Positions 24,716 to 32,970 of a stretch of DNA of 64,000 nucleotides are shown here, piece by piece. Numbering within the stretch: the first letter of the stretch is position 1; every line of letters begins with the position of its first letter. This stretch comes from an uncultured Candidatus Melainabacteria bacterium. GTDB taxonomy: Bacteria > Cyanobacteriota > Vampirovibrionia > Gastranaerophilales > Gastranaerophilaceae. The notes under the pieces are model-generated. The model was not told the origin of the DNA. It did no database searches and was given only the letters and a program-made list of their open reading frames with translations. The translations under genes and the position numbers were made by a program. The DNA is taken from the NCBI GenBank assembly GCA_934700385.1, contig CAKUXO010000004.1, positions 1 to 64,000 of the forward strand, given 5' to 3'.

Positions 24716-25690
24716 TTGTTAATTTTAGGTTTGGAATCAAGTTGTGATGAAACAGCATGTGCTATTGTTCAAGACGGAAGAAAAGTTCTTTCTAATGTTG
24801 TTTCAAGTCAAATAAAAATCCACGAAAAATTTGGTGGTGTAGTGCCTGAGGTTGCTGCAAGAGAACATCTTAACTCTGTTAATTCTGTTATTAAAGAAAC
24901 ATATAATCAAGCAGGAATTGAGCCACAAGATATTGATATAATTACTTCAACTGTTGGCCCTGGGTTAACGGGGTGTCTTTTGGTGGGGCTAAACGCTGCA
25001 AAAACCTTGTCTTTAGTTTATAATAAACCCTATGTTGGGGTTAATCACTTACAAGCGCATGTTTGCGCTAATTTCATTAATTCAGATTTAAAACCGCCTT
25101 TTGTTTGCCTTTTGGTTTCAGGCGGGCATACGCAAATAATCTATGTTGAAGATTATTCAAAACAAACAATCTTGGCTCAAACAATTGATGATGCTGTGGG
25201 TGAAGTTTATGATAAAGTTGCAAGATTATGTCAAATTCCATACCCTGGAGGAATCTTATTAGATAAAAAAGCACAAATCGGAAACGAAAAGGCTTTTAAT
25301 TTTCCTGAAGCAAAAGTGGGGGAAGATGAATTTTCTTTTTCAGGTTTAAAAACGGCAGCTTTGCGTGAAATTAAAAAGTTTAAAGATGAAGAATTGCCGA
25401 CTAATGACATCGCTGCAAGTTTTCAATATAGAATTTGTGACACATTAATTAAAAAAACAAAACATTTTGCAAAGAAAATGAATTGTAATACGATTGCCCT
25501 AGCTGGGGGTGTTGCAGCTAATTCTCAACTAAGAAAAAGATTAAAAGAGCTTGAACAAGAAGGCTTTAAAACCCAAGCGCCAGAGCTAAAATATTGTACA
25601 GATAACGCTGCTATGGTTGCAAGTTGCGCTTATTTTAACCCAATTAAAACAGATAACCCATTACTTTTAGAAGTTTTTTCAAGAGGTTAG
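24716..25690 (+). CDS. tsaD: tRNA t6A threonylcarbamoyltransferase TsaD
   Basis: Transfers the threonylcarbamoyl group to A37 of ANN-decoding tRNAs, with TsaB and TsaE encoded elsewhere. Motifs: G-L-E-S-S-C-D-E-T at the N-terminus, metal ligands H111-x-x-x-H115 in N-H-L-Q-A-H, S-G-G-H-T-Q and G-G-V-A-A-N-S. I start at TTG 24716 (324 aa), because AAAAGGA sits 8 nt before it and the protein then begins M-L-I-L-G-L-E, as usual in the family; an in-frame TTG at 24698 lies upstream of that SD. A protease gene follows after 3 nt. Confidence 0.95.
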   Translation: MLILGLESSCDETACAIVQDGRKVLSNVVSSQIKIHEKFGGVVPEVAAREHLNSVNSVIKETYNQAGIEPQDIDIITSTVGPGLTGCLLVGLNAAKTLSLVYNKPYVGVNHLQAHVCANFINSDLKPPFVCLLVSGGHTQIIYVEDYSKQTILAQTIDDAVGEVYDKVARLCQIPYPGGILLDKKAQIGNEKAFNFPEAKVGEDEFSFSGLKTAALREIKKFKDEELPTNDIAASFQYRICDTLIKKTKHFAKKMNCNTIALAGGVAANSQLRKRLKELEQEGFKTQAPELKYCTDNAAMVASCAYFNPIKTDNPLLLEVFSRG

Positions 25691-25693
25691 AAA

Positions 25694-26509
25694 ATGAAAA
25701 AAATTTTATTAACGTTTTTAATTTTATTTTTAAATTCTTGCCTTGCTGCAACAGATTGGAATAGTACACAGGCTTTAAATCGGGTAAATACAATCGGAAC
25801 AAAAATTTTAAAAGCAAATAACGTTAATTATCCGATTACTTTTAAAGTTTCAGATACTCAAGATATAAATGCTTACGCTAATATCAACAAAGAAATTTAT
25901 GTTTATCGTGGATTATTAGAATATGTTTCAAATGATGAAGAACTTGCAGGAGTAATTTCTCATGAAATGGGTCATATTATTAATGGTCATTGTGCTAAGC
26001 AAGGTGTTTTAAACACAGGTATTGCAACCGTTATGGGGATGATGAATGTAAATAATATAGTGAATGCTGTAGGTCAACAACTTGCAACAAGTAAAATTTC
26101 AAGAAATGATGAACTTGAAGCTGATATCACAGGGGTTGATTTAATGACAAAAGCGGGCTATAACCCATTAGCGATGGTTTCATTGTTAAATAAAATTTCA
26201 GGTAACTACATTGATATTTTTCAATCTCACCCAAGTGGCGAAAAAAGAATTTTAAATGTTTATGAATACATTGAATATAACTATAATTCAAAACTTCAAA
26301 AAGGATATAATACAGATTCATATAAAAAGGCATTGAGCTTTATTACTCCAAGCGTTGAAGATAGAAAATCGAGCAAAATTTTAACTTATAAATATAATTC
26401 AAAACAAAAGAAACTTTTAGTTAAAAAGCAAAAAAGAATGAAGAAAATGCAAGGTTCAAACTCTCTTTGGGATGGATATTATACAACTTTGCAATTAATG
26501 GCAGGATAA
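25694..26509 (+). CDS. M48-family metalloprotease, exported
   Basis: A 271-residue zinc protease with H-E-M-G-H (residues 90-94) and the downstream E-L-E-A-D (140-144) providing the third ligand. An N-terminal signal peptide (L-F-L-N-S-C-L-A-A) might be a lipoprotein signal at Cys16 or a plain one cut after A-A. No membrane helices flank the site, so it belongs with periplasmic BepA/LoiP-like peptidases that check outer-membrane protein assembly; the BepA TPR domain is lacking. Co-transcribed with tsaD; ends at a terminator. Confidence 0.9.
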   Translation: MKKILLTFLILFLNSCLAATDWNSTQALNRVNTIGTKILKANNVNYPITFKVSDTQDINAYANINKEIYVYRGLLEYVSNDEELAGVISHEMGHIINGHCAKQGVLNTGIATVMGMMNVNNIVNAVGQQLATSKISRNDELEADITGVDLMTKAGYNPLAMVSLLNKISGNYIDIFQSHPSGEKRILNVYEYIEYNYNSKLQKGYNTDSYKKALSFITPSVEDRKSSKILTYKYNSKQKKLLVKKQKRMKKMQGSNSLWDGYYTTLQLMAG

Positions 26510-26520
26510 AATTTAATTAA

Positions 26521-26553
26521 AAAAAAGTGGCTAAATTTCTTAGCCACTTTTAA
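26521..26553. terminator. Bidirectional terminator between convergent genes
   Basis: 10-bp stem aaagtggcta/tagccacttt with a 7-nt loop, flanked by A-run and T-rich sequence, so it can serve both strands. Confidence 0.85.
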
Positions 26554-26569
26554 TTTTATAGTATTAAAA

Positions 26570-27793
26570 CTATGCGTTCATAGCTTTTTTAACTTCTTTT
26601 TTATATTTTTCAACGTTTGGTTGTAAAACTTCATCAAGAGCTCTTTCTAATGGAGTGATGTTACCTTTTTGTGCTCTTAAAATCCAACCTGTGTATAAAG
26701 TTTCAAAATGTTTTAATTCGATAAATCTTGCAATTGATTTCATTGATAAATCTTCTAAAACGATTTTTGAAACAGGATGTTGTGCGCTATAAGCGTTAAT
26801 AACGCCTTCCATAACAGCATTCATAACTTTATCATCAGATTTTACATAAACAAAAGTAAAGAATGAATCTGTGTTATTAACATCTAAATCAGCTTCAGCG
26901 TTATAGTGTAAATACCCTGGGCCAACATTTGTATCTGTTGAAATTCTTGCTTTTAGAGATTCATTTTTAAGTTGTTTTTCCCATAGGGTTGTACCAAAGA
27001 ATTCATCTCCAAAATATTCAACAAAGTGTTTATTTTTGCCCATATTTTTAGCTTTTACGTTGAATTTAGCAAGTTTAAGAGCTTCATTTTCTTCAACATT
27101 GTTATCTAAAAATTCTTTTTGAGCGCTTAAAGAACCTTCTAAAAGTTCTTTAACTTCTTCTTTTGAAACGCCTAAGAAGAAAAGAGTGAAGATTGTTGCG
27201 TCATCTAAAATTGAAAATCTTCCGCCAACATCATCATGAACAAAGCCTGATAATTTAATTTCTCCGCTATTAACAATTCTTCTAAGTGCAGATTTTTCAG
27301 CGTTTTTATCTGTCATAGCAACAAATTGTGAAGAAATATCAGAATTTTTAGTGTGTTCAATAACGGCTTTTTTAGCTTTTTCATAGCCGACAGTTGTTTC
27401 AAGAGTTCCACCAGATTTTGAAACAACTAAGAATAATGTTTTATCTAAGTCTAATCTTTTAATCCATCTATCAAAACTTAAAGGTTCAACAGAAGAAAAG
27501 AAATGTACGTGTTCATCAATTCCTAAAAGTTTTGTAATGTTTTCAGTTGTATGACGAGAACCACCGATACCTAAAATTGCTAAATCTGTATATTTAGTAC
27601 CTTTTGCGGCTTTTGCCATATCATACATTTTATCTAAATTTTCTAATTCGATGTTAGGTAAAACGTTAATCCAATTTAAAAATTGTCCGTCTTTACCTGC
27701 TCTTTTTTTGATATCGTCAAGAGCTTGAAGTGCAAGTTCGTTAAACTTTCCGCAACAGCATTTTTTAACGATTTCAACTGTTGAATTACTCAT
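26570..27793 (-). CDS. Second, divergent PGI-family isomerase
   Basis: A 407-residue two-SIS-domain protein: L-G-I-G-G-S-R-H-T, V-S-K-S-G-G-T-L-E-T and G-G-R-F-S-I are clear PGI marks, so it should bind a phosphosugar. However, the T-D-x-H-S-x-x-Q catalytic His segment present in the 19970-21376 enzyme is missing; the region reads G-P-G-Y-L-H-Y-N-A-E-A-D-L. It is 61 residues shorter. It starts with a Cys triplet (K-K-C-C-C-G). It could be an isozyme, a phosphomannose-type isomerase or a regulator. SD GGAG is well placed. Monocistronic. Confidence 0.85.
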   Translation of the reverse strand: MSNSTVEIVKKCCCGKFNELALQALDDIKKRAGKDGQFLNWINVLPNIELENLDKMYDMAKAAKGTKYTDLAILGIGGSRHTTENITKLLGIDEHVHFFSSVEPLSFDRWIKRLDLDKTLFLVVSKSGGTLETTVGYEKAKKAVIEHTKNSDISSQFVAMTDKNAEKSALRRIVNSGEIKLSGFVHDDVGGRFSILDDATIFTLFFLGVSKEEVKELLEGSLSAQKEFLDNNVEENEALKLAKFNVKAKNMGKNKHFVEYFGDEFFGTTLWEKQLKNESLKARISTDTNVGPGYLHYNAEADLDVNNTDSFFTFVYVKSDDKVMNAVMEGVINAYSAQHPVSKIVLEDLSMKSIARFIELKHFETLYTGWILRAQKGNITPLERALDEVLQPNVEKYKKEVKKAMNA

Positions 27794-27871
27794 AGTTTTT
27801 CTCCATATAAATTGTAATCACACTAAATATAATGTGATAAATATGGTTTAATTACAAGAAGAAATTAATTT

Positions 27872-29023
27872 TTATTGTGGATTTGTAAAATCATAAATCT
27901 TATCGCAGCAATTTTTAATTGATTCAAGGGTATTAAAATCAAGTCCTTTAGGGATTTTATCCTGAAAACCGCATTCTTCTATTGATGGAAGAGAATATCT
28001 TTTTTTCTTAGAGCCTTCAATCGGTTCTTTTTTTCTTTGAATTAAATAGGCTTCTGCTGTATATTTTTCGTAATTTTCTTCTAAATTAGGATAGTTAGGG
28101 TTATCTCTATAAAGTTTTCTAAAATGTTCAGATAATGGCTTATAAGCGTAATGACCGCTTTTAATATCTTTATCTGATTTCATTTTATAGCAAAAATCTT
28201 CAATATCTTTTAGTTGCGCTATGTCATAACCTACGATTTGAATTTCACCAGAATAGCCGTTATTTTTAACTTTATAATCAGGGTCTGATAAATCTACATC
28301 AAGGTGAAGCGCCATATAGCCTGTACTTTTTGTATTATTAATTACTTGAACTTCCGGCATGTCTGCACTTTTTGTTTTATTGGCTGCAACTTGAAGTTTT
28401 TTCAGGTTTTCTTCTTTAAAATATTTTAATTTTGGATCCATATCTACAGGGTCATAATTTTCAATTTTTGTTATTTTGAGTTTGCCATCTTCAATTGCTT
28501 GAACTAAAGCATCTGTAATTTCATCAATTTGTTTTTGGTCTGAATGTCTTAAAATAATACGTGCACCAACGATATCTCTAACTGCGCCTTTAATACCTTT
28601 AACTGTATTAGGGTTAAATGCCCAAGGCTGAGGAGATAAAATCGCTGTGTTTAATCTATCGATTGTTTTTTCTTTAATACTGTCTGCGGTTTTAATTCTT
28701 GTGTGAATAGAATCAATAGCTCTGTTTGGATGTTTTTTGTCTGCAATAAAATCTTCTAAACTTGTTTCTAAAACGTTTTTCAAATTCATCATAGCAGGTT
28801 TTGCATTATCTCTAACTTCGCAGCAAACAGCGATATTATCATAAGCCTCGTAAAGAGATTTGTTTAATTTTTGTTGAGCACCGCTAAAACTAACTGTGTC
28901 ATGCGCTAAGGGTGCAAGATTATTGTTTTTTGGAAAAAATTTAACGTTATTTTGAGGTTTTAAATTATTAAAATTAGATTTTAAATTATTTTTGAAATTT
29001 ACAAAAGAAATTGTGTTAAACAT
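27872..29023 (-). CDS. Stand-alone RelA/SpoT-domain protein
   Basis: Encodes 383 residues. After a 50-residue Asn-rich tail ending S-F-S-G (45-48), residues about 100-270 match the RelA/SpoT pyrophosphokinase fold: R109-I-K with K119, D150-x-x-G-x-R155, G-Y236-x-x-L-H240 and E260-I-Q262. No HD hydrolase, TGS or ACT domain is present, as in small alarmone synthetases. Oddities are a long insert (about 180-230) and loss of the Arg of the usual N-G-Y-R-S-L-H. It may make (p)ppGpp, or like toxSAS enzymes modify other nucleotides or tRNA. A GGAAGG lies upstream. Not in an operon. Confidence 0.75.
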   Translation of the reverse strand: MFNTISFVNFKNNLKSNFNNLKPQNNVKFFPKNNNLAPLAHDTVSFSGAQQKLNKSLYEAYDNIAVCCEVRDNAKPAMMNLKNVLETSLEDFIADKKHPNRAIDSIHTRIKTADSIKEKTIDRLNTAILSPQPWAFNPNTVKGIKGAVRDIVGARIILRHSDQKQIDEITDALVQAIEDGKLKITKIENYDPVDMDPKLKYFKEENLKKLQVAANKTKSADMPEVQVINNTKSTGYMALHLDVDLSDPDYKVKNNGYSGEIQIVGYDIAQLKDIEDFCYKMKSDKDIKSGHYAYKPLSEHFRKLYRDNPNYPNLEENYEKYTAEAYLIQRKKEPIEGSKKKRYSLPSIEECGFQDKIPKGLDFNTLESIKNCCDKIYDFTNPQ

Positions 29024-29123
29024 GTGGCAATATTTTCCTTCCGATATAGTAAAACTGCTGATTGAAAAATTTTGCGCTAATTGTCAAGTATTTAAAAAAA
29101 CTTTTACAATAAGTTATATTTTA

Positions 29124-29152
29124 TTTACAATTTTCAAAAAATATTGCACAAT
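29124..29152 (+). promoter_or_regulatory. Possible promoter of the 77-aa gene
   Basis: TTTACA, 17 nt, CACAAT, then 6 nt to the ATG at 29159. The -10 is poor but the spacing matches the leaderless pattern. Confidence 0.35.
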
Positions 29153-29158
29153 AAGGTT

Positions 29159-29392
29159 ATGGGAAAATGTAAAAGAAGATCACTCTATAAGTCAAATACA
29201 TCATATTTTATGACTAGAGAAACGGCTGTTAACAACATATTTAAAATGTTCAACGAAAAAGCAAACAAAAGAAAAGGAACTTATAAGCAAGCGCTTAATA
29301 CAATAAGCCTTTTTGGAATTTCAGCAGAAGAATTATCAGAAGCAGGTCTTGCTTATGAAAATCTTAAGGCTTTAGGTTCAATTATATCTTAA
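29159..29392 (+). CDS. Small helical protein (77 aa), unknown
   Basis: A basic N-terminus (M-G-K-C-K-R-R-S) precedes a helical domain M-T-R-E-T-A-V-N-N-I-F-K-M ... I-S-L-F-G-I-S-A-E-E-L-S-E-A-G. The start is uncertain: the ATG at 29159 has a -10-like hexamer 6 nt upstream, while the ATG at 29210 would give 60 residues. It is divergent from the RelA/SpoT-domain gene (135 nt apart) and overlaps the stop of the next gene by 4 nt. No family is recognised. It may be unrelated to the Rel protein or could be a partner. Confidence 0.5.
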   Translation: MGKCKRRSLYKSNTSYFMTRETAVNNIFKMFNEKANKRKGTYKQALNTISLFGISAEELSEAGLAYENLKALGSIIS

Positions 29393-30501
29393 GCGTAATA
29401 GCTTTCAAGTTTGCTATTTTGAGATGGATTAGAATTTTTTGCAACTGTTGTTGTGTTTGTTTGAGCTTTAGTAGTTGAAGATTGACTATCTTCATTCATC
29501 TTAAGGGTATTTGAAACAACCTCTGTTGCTTTAGAACCAACAACCATTGAACCAATCATATCGCCAACTTGACCACCAATGGCTGAACCTGCCCCAGGGC
29601 AAATTATTGTACCAATTGCAGTACCTAATGCTCTACCAATAGCGCCACCTGCTGCATAAGATACAAGGTCTGTTCCTGCTTGAACAAATGTTTTACCAAG
29701 AGCGCTTACGCCTGCTTTAAAACCGTTGTTTTTAAATTCAGGAATAACTTTATTAATGATATTTGGAACAAAGCTAACGGCAGTCATAATATAATTAAAC
29801 TTGCCTGTTTTAAAACTTAATTCTTTTTTAAAGTTGTTACCTGCTGAAACCATTAAACCTTTTGTGTTTTTAGCAGTTGCTTTTAAAAATGTTGAGCTGC
29901 CTTCTTGAGCGAGATTTTTACTTATTTCTTGTGCATTTTGGAAAGCACCTTTACCAACAACATTTTTCGTAACAGTTTTTTCGCCTTGTTTTACAACTTC
30001 TTTTTCGCAAACATCAAGTGCCTCATCAAGCGCTTTTGCGTCAAAATTAGAACTTGCCTTATTAAGAGCACTGTTCATTTTATTTAATTTTTGAGTATCT
30101 GTTGCTAAACGCTCACCTGTTTGAGCTTTTAGGGTATTAAAATCAGTTGTTTCTTTATTAAATAAATCTTTAATTTTATTTGTGAATTTTTTTGCTAAAG
30201 ATAAGTCGCCCTTTTTTTCTAATTTAGCCATTTTTTTTGCTGTTTTTGCTTTTGATTTTGCAACAGACTTATAGCTATCATACCCTGTTGCTAAAGCGCT
30301 AGAGCGAGTAAAAACATCTGCCCCATTATTTTTCATTGTGGTGCTTATATTTTTAAAAGCCTCATGGTTTTGAGCTTTCAGCGCATTTTGAACCCCTCTA
30401 TGAGTTTTAACTGCACTAAGAGCACTTCCGGCTGTTGTTACAGTAGGAAAAAGCAAATATGAACCTAATGAGGATGAATTGTTGTTAACTTCAGACGACA
30501 T
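29389..30501 (-). CDS. Unknown protein with glycine-zipper membrane segment
   Basis: Encodes 370 residues, mostly Ala/Lys/Asn/Ser-rich helices with coiled-coil character (about 30-190), then a hydrophobic region (about 240-330) containing a glycine zipper, A-G-G-A-I-G-R-A-L-G-T-A-I-G and G-A-G-S-A-I-G-G-Q-V-G. A Ser/Thr/Asn-rich tail ends in E-S-Y-Y-A. No signal peptide. Glycine zippers insert into or span membranes in toxins, secreted effectors and envelope proteins; which applies is unknown. AAGGAG SD precedes the ATG. No family is recognised. Confidence 0.65.
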   Translation of the reverse strand: MSSEVNNNSSSLGSYLLFPTVTTAGSALSAVKTHRGVQNALKAQNHEAFKNISTTMKNNGADVFTRSSALATGYDSYKSVAKSKAKTAKKMAKLEKKGDLSLAKKFTNKIKDLFNKETTDFNTLKAQTGERLATDTQKLNKMNSALNKASSNFDAKALDEALDVCEKEVVKQGEKTVTKNVVGKGAFQNAQEISKNLAQEGSSTFLKATAKNTKGLMVSAGNNFKKELSFKTGKFNYIMTAVSFVPNIINKVIPEFKNNGFKAGVSALGKTFVQAGTDLVSYAAGGAIGRALGTAIGTIICPGAGSAIGGQVGDMIGSMVVGSKATEVVSNTLKMNEDSQSSTTKAQTNTTTVAKNSNPSQNSKLESYYA

Positions 30502-30549
30502 AATAACTCCTTACATATTAATAAAGTATTTTTTAAGAAAAAAATTGCC

Positions 30550-30577
30550 TTACAATATTAAAAATTTTTGTTATTAT
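30550..30577 (+). promoter_or_regulatory. Promoter of mrnC, leaderless type
   Basis: TTACAA, 16 nt, TATTAT, then 6 nt to the ATG at 30584. The ttgttattattaa block is identical to that before birA. Confidence 0.6.
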
Positions 30578-30583
30578 TAAATT

Positions 30584-30949
30584 ATGAACTACAATTTGAA
30601 ACATTATGCTTATATAGGCGATTGTGTTTGGGAAATGTTTATTAGAAAACTTGTTATAAATAAAACCCAAAGCCAAAGTCAAATGCACAAAATTGCAATA
30701 AAATATGTTTGTGCGCAATTTCAAGCAGAGATGATTAATTTTATTTTAGATAAATTGAATGAGGATGAGCTTGAAATTCAAAAAAGAGGAAGAAATTTAA
30801 AAATGACAATAAATAAGAAGAATAATCCTCAAATTCATTCTCTTGCAACCTCTTTTGAAGTTGTTTTAGGATATTTATATTTAAACAATGAAAAAAGATT
30901 AAATGAAATTTTAGAATTAATTAAAAATAATCTTGAAGAATTAAAATAA
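30584..30949 (+). CDS. mrnC: Mini-ribonuclease III
   Basis: A 121-residue RNase III catalytic domain without the dsRNA-binding domain, which matures the ends of 23S rRNA. Family marks: Y-A-Y-I-G-D-C-V-W-E (catalytic Asp13), K-R-G-R-N, A-T/S-S-F-E-V-V-L-G-Y-L-Y-L. Normally the first motif is G-D-A-V-Y/F-E, so Cys and Trp are variants. In other genomes it follows cysS; here it precedes a histidine kinase. The mRNA appears leaderless. Confidence 0.9.
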   Translation: MNYNLKHYAYIGDCVWEMFIRKLVINKTQSQSQMHKIAIKYVCAQFQAEMINFILDKLNEDELEIQKRGRNLKMTINKKNNPQIHSLATSFEVVLGYLYLNNEKRLNEILELIKNNLEELK

Positions 30950-30956
30950 AAAAAGA

Positions 30957-30962
30957 TATAAT
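30957..30962 (+). promoter_or_regulatory. -10 of the histidine kinase unit, leaderless type
   Basis: Perfect TATAAT, exactly 6 nt before the ATG at 30969, only 8 nt after the mrnC stop. Confidence 0.6.
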
Positions 30963-30968
30963 AAACTT

Positions 30969-31688
30969 ATGAAAAATATTAAAGAAGAATTTATTTCAAC
31001 CTTATCTCATGAAATTAGAACACCTCTAACAAGCATTAAAGGCTTTTCTCAAACAATGCTTTCTTCTTGGGATAAATTGGATGATGAAAAAAAGAAAGAA
31101 TTTTTAAAAATAATTTTAAATCAATCTCAAAGATTAATTAATCTTGTTGAAAATGTTTTAAATGTTGCAAAAATTGATTCTAATTCTGAAAATCTTGTTT
31201 TAACAAAAGTTTCAATTAATCAAATCATGCAAAGTTCAATTAACGTTATTTCAATGACTTATAAAGACTTTGAATTTATCTTTGAAAAATCACAAAACGA
31301 GCTTTTTTCTTTGTGCGATATGGATAAAACCCAGCAAATTCTTTTAAATATTTTAGATAACGCTGCAAAATATTCTAATAATTCTAAAAGAATTCTTGTA
31401 AAAACTTATAGCCAAAATGATTTTAATGTTTTTTCAATTAAAAATTTTGGAAGCTATATCGATAAAAAAGATTATGAAAAGATTTTTGAAAAATTTTCAA
31501 GACTTGAATCTTATATTTCTTCAAGTGTTCAAGGTAGCGGCTTAGGGCTTTATATTGTTAAAAATCTTATTCAAAAAATGAATGGAAAAATTGAGATTAA
31601 TTCAAGCAAAGAAGAAAATTTTTGCGAATTTTTAGTTTATTTACCAAACTATGAAGTTGAAAAAATCACGAAAAATATAGGGGTTTAA
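30969..31688 (+). CDS. Soluble histidine kinase core without sensor domain
   Basis: Encodes 239 residues that are just the kinase core. The HisKA domain starts at once, with His14 in S-H-E-I-R-T-P-L, followed by the HATPase domain (N-I-L-D-N-A-A-K-Y-S, a weak D-x-G box in I-K-N-F-G-S-Y, and G-S-G-L-G-L-Y-I-V). No membrane segment, PAS, GAF or HAMP domain is present, so it must receive signals through a partner. The multi-receiver regulator gene begins 1 nt after its stop and is its probable partner. The start has a TATAAT 6 nt upstream; a longer start is not possible without crossing mrnC. Confidence 0.9.
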   Translation: MKNIKEEFISTLSHEIRTPLTSIKGFSQTMLSSWDKLDDEKKKEFLKIILNQSQRLINLVENVLNVAKIDSNSENLVLTKVSINQIMQSSINVISMTYKDFEFIFEKSQNELFSLCDMDKTQQILLNILDNAAKYSNNSKRILVKTYSQNDFNVFSIKNFGSYIDKKDYEKIFEKFSRLESYISSSVQGSGLGLYIVKNLIQKMNGKIEINSSKEENFCEFLVYLPNYEVEKITKNIGV

Positions 31689-31689
31689 G

Positions 31690-32967
31690 TTGTATAAAAT
31701 TGCGATATTGATTATTAGTTCAAGAAAAGAGCTTTCAATTAAATATAAAAAATTAATTGAAGGTTTAAATCAAAATGCAATTATTTCAAATAATCTTTCA
31801 AGCGCTCTTTCAATAATTCAAAAAGAACGCCCAGAATTCATCATTATTTCAGATACAATTAAAGAAAAATTAAGCGATTTTATTAAAAAAATAAGAATTT
31901 TAACATATAACAATCGCCCCGTTGTAATTGCCGTTTCAAAATCAAGCGATTTAGAAGATAGGCTTTTAGCCTTTGAATCTGGGGCAGATGACTTTTTAGG
32001 AGAAGAAATTTCAAAAACAGAATTTCAAATGCGCCTAAAAGCGCATTTAAGAAGATATATTGAAACTTCATTAAATCCTATTACAAATATTGTTAATAAA
32101 AATATTACTCAAAAGGCGCTTGAGCGCTCACTAAATCATGAAAATGACGTTGCTTATCTTTTAATTAAAATTAAAAATTTAGATGAATATAGAAAAACCC
32201 ATGGTGAAATTGCTTATGAAAAAATCTTGCAAACCCTTGGGGCGATAATTAATTCAACTTTATCTAAGGAAGATTTTATCGGTCATAATTTTGAAAATGA
32301 ATTAATTTTAATAACTAATTCATTTAAAATGGAACAAATTGCTTCTTTTTTAACTTTTGCTTTTGATAACATTTTAAATAAATTTTATTCTCAAGATGAA
32401 TTTCAAAATAATTTCACAATTCAATCAAGCGATTCAACAACTGAAAATAGAATTGGTTTAATGCGTCTTTGTGTTTCAGGATTAGAAAAAAATGAAACAT
32501 ACACAAACGCAAAAGATGTTTTAAATGTTTTATATGAATTAAATAATTTGTGTCGGGTTGAAAATTCTTCTAATTATATAATTGATAGGGTTAAATTAAA
32601 AGGAGAAGTTTCAAAAAAACAAGATAATAAAAATGTTTTAATTTTAGAACCCGATAGCGCCCTGTCTTATTTATTAAAAAATGTTTGCGAATTGAACAAA
32701 ATTAATGTTCAACTAGCAAAAGATGAAGAAGATTTTTATTTTTTATATGAAAAATTAACTCCAAAAGTTGTTGTATTAGATTGGGGTAAAGATAAAAATT
32801 CATCAACTCTTAAAATTGCAAAGAAAATTTCAAAAGATAAAACAAAATTAATCTTTTCATCTTCTTATCTAAATAAAAAAGAAATCCTTAAAACAGGCGC
32901 AGATGTTTATATTCCAAAGCCTTATGAAGTTGATGATATGATTGAATGGATTAAAAAATTTTTATAA
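31690..32967 (+). CDS. REC - degenerate GGDEF - REC regulator
   Basis: A 425-residue partner of the preceding kinase. Residues 1-120 are a receiver-like domain (I-I-I-S-D-T at the phospho-site, E-S-G-A-D-D-F-L). About 140-300 resemble a GGDEF fold whose signature has decayed to G-H-N-F-E-N-E-L, so it should not make c-di-GMP. About 308-425 are a second receiver (L-I-L-E-P-D at the N-terminus, V-V-L-D-W-G at the acceptor Asp, P-K-P-Y). No DNA-binding domain is present. Output is probably protein-protein. The start is TTG at 31690 after AGGGG. Confidence 0.8.
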   Translation: MYKIAILIISSRKELSIKYKKLIEGLNQNAIISNNLSSALSIIQKERPEFIIISDTIKEKLSDFIKKIRILTYNNRPVVIAVSKSSDLEDRLLAFESGADDFLGEEISKTEFQMRLKAHLRRYIETSLNPITNIVNKNITQKALERSLNHENDVAYLLIKIKNLDEYRKTHGEIAYEKILQTLGAIINSTLSKEDFIGHNFENELILITNSFKMEQIASFLTFAFDNILNKFYSQDEFQNNFTIQSSDSTTENRIGLMRLCVSGLEKNETYTNAKDVLNVLYELNNLCRVENSSNYIIDRVKLKGEVSKKQDNKNVLILEPDSALSYLLKNVCELNKINVQLAKDEEDFYFLYEKLTPKVVVLDWGKDKNSSTLKIAKKISKDKTKLIFSSSYLNKKEILKTGADVYIPKPYEVDDMIEWIKKFL

Positions 32968-32970
32968 AAT

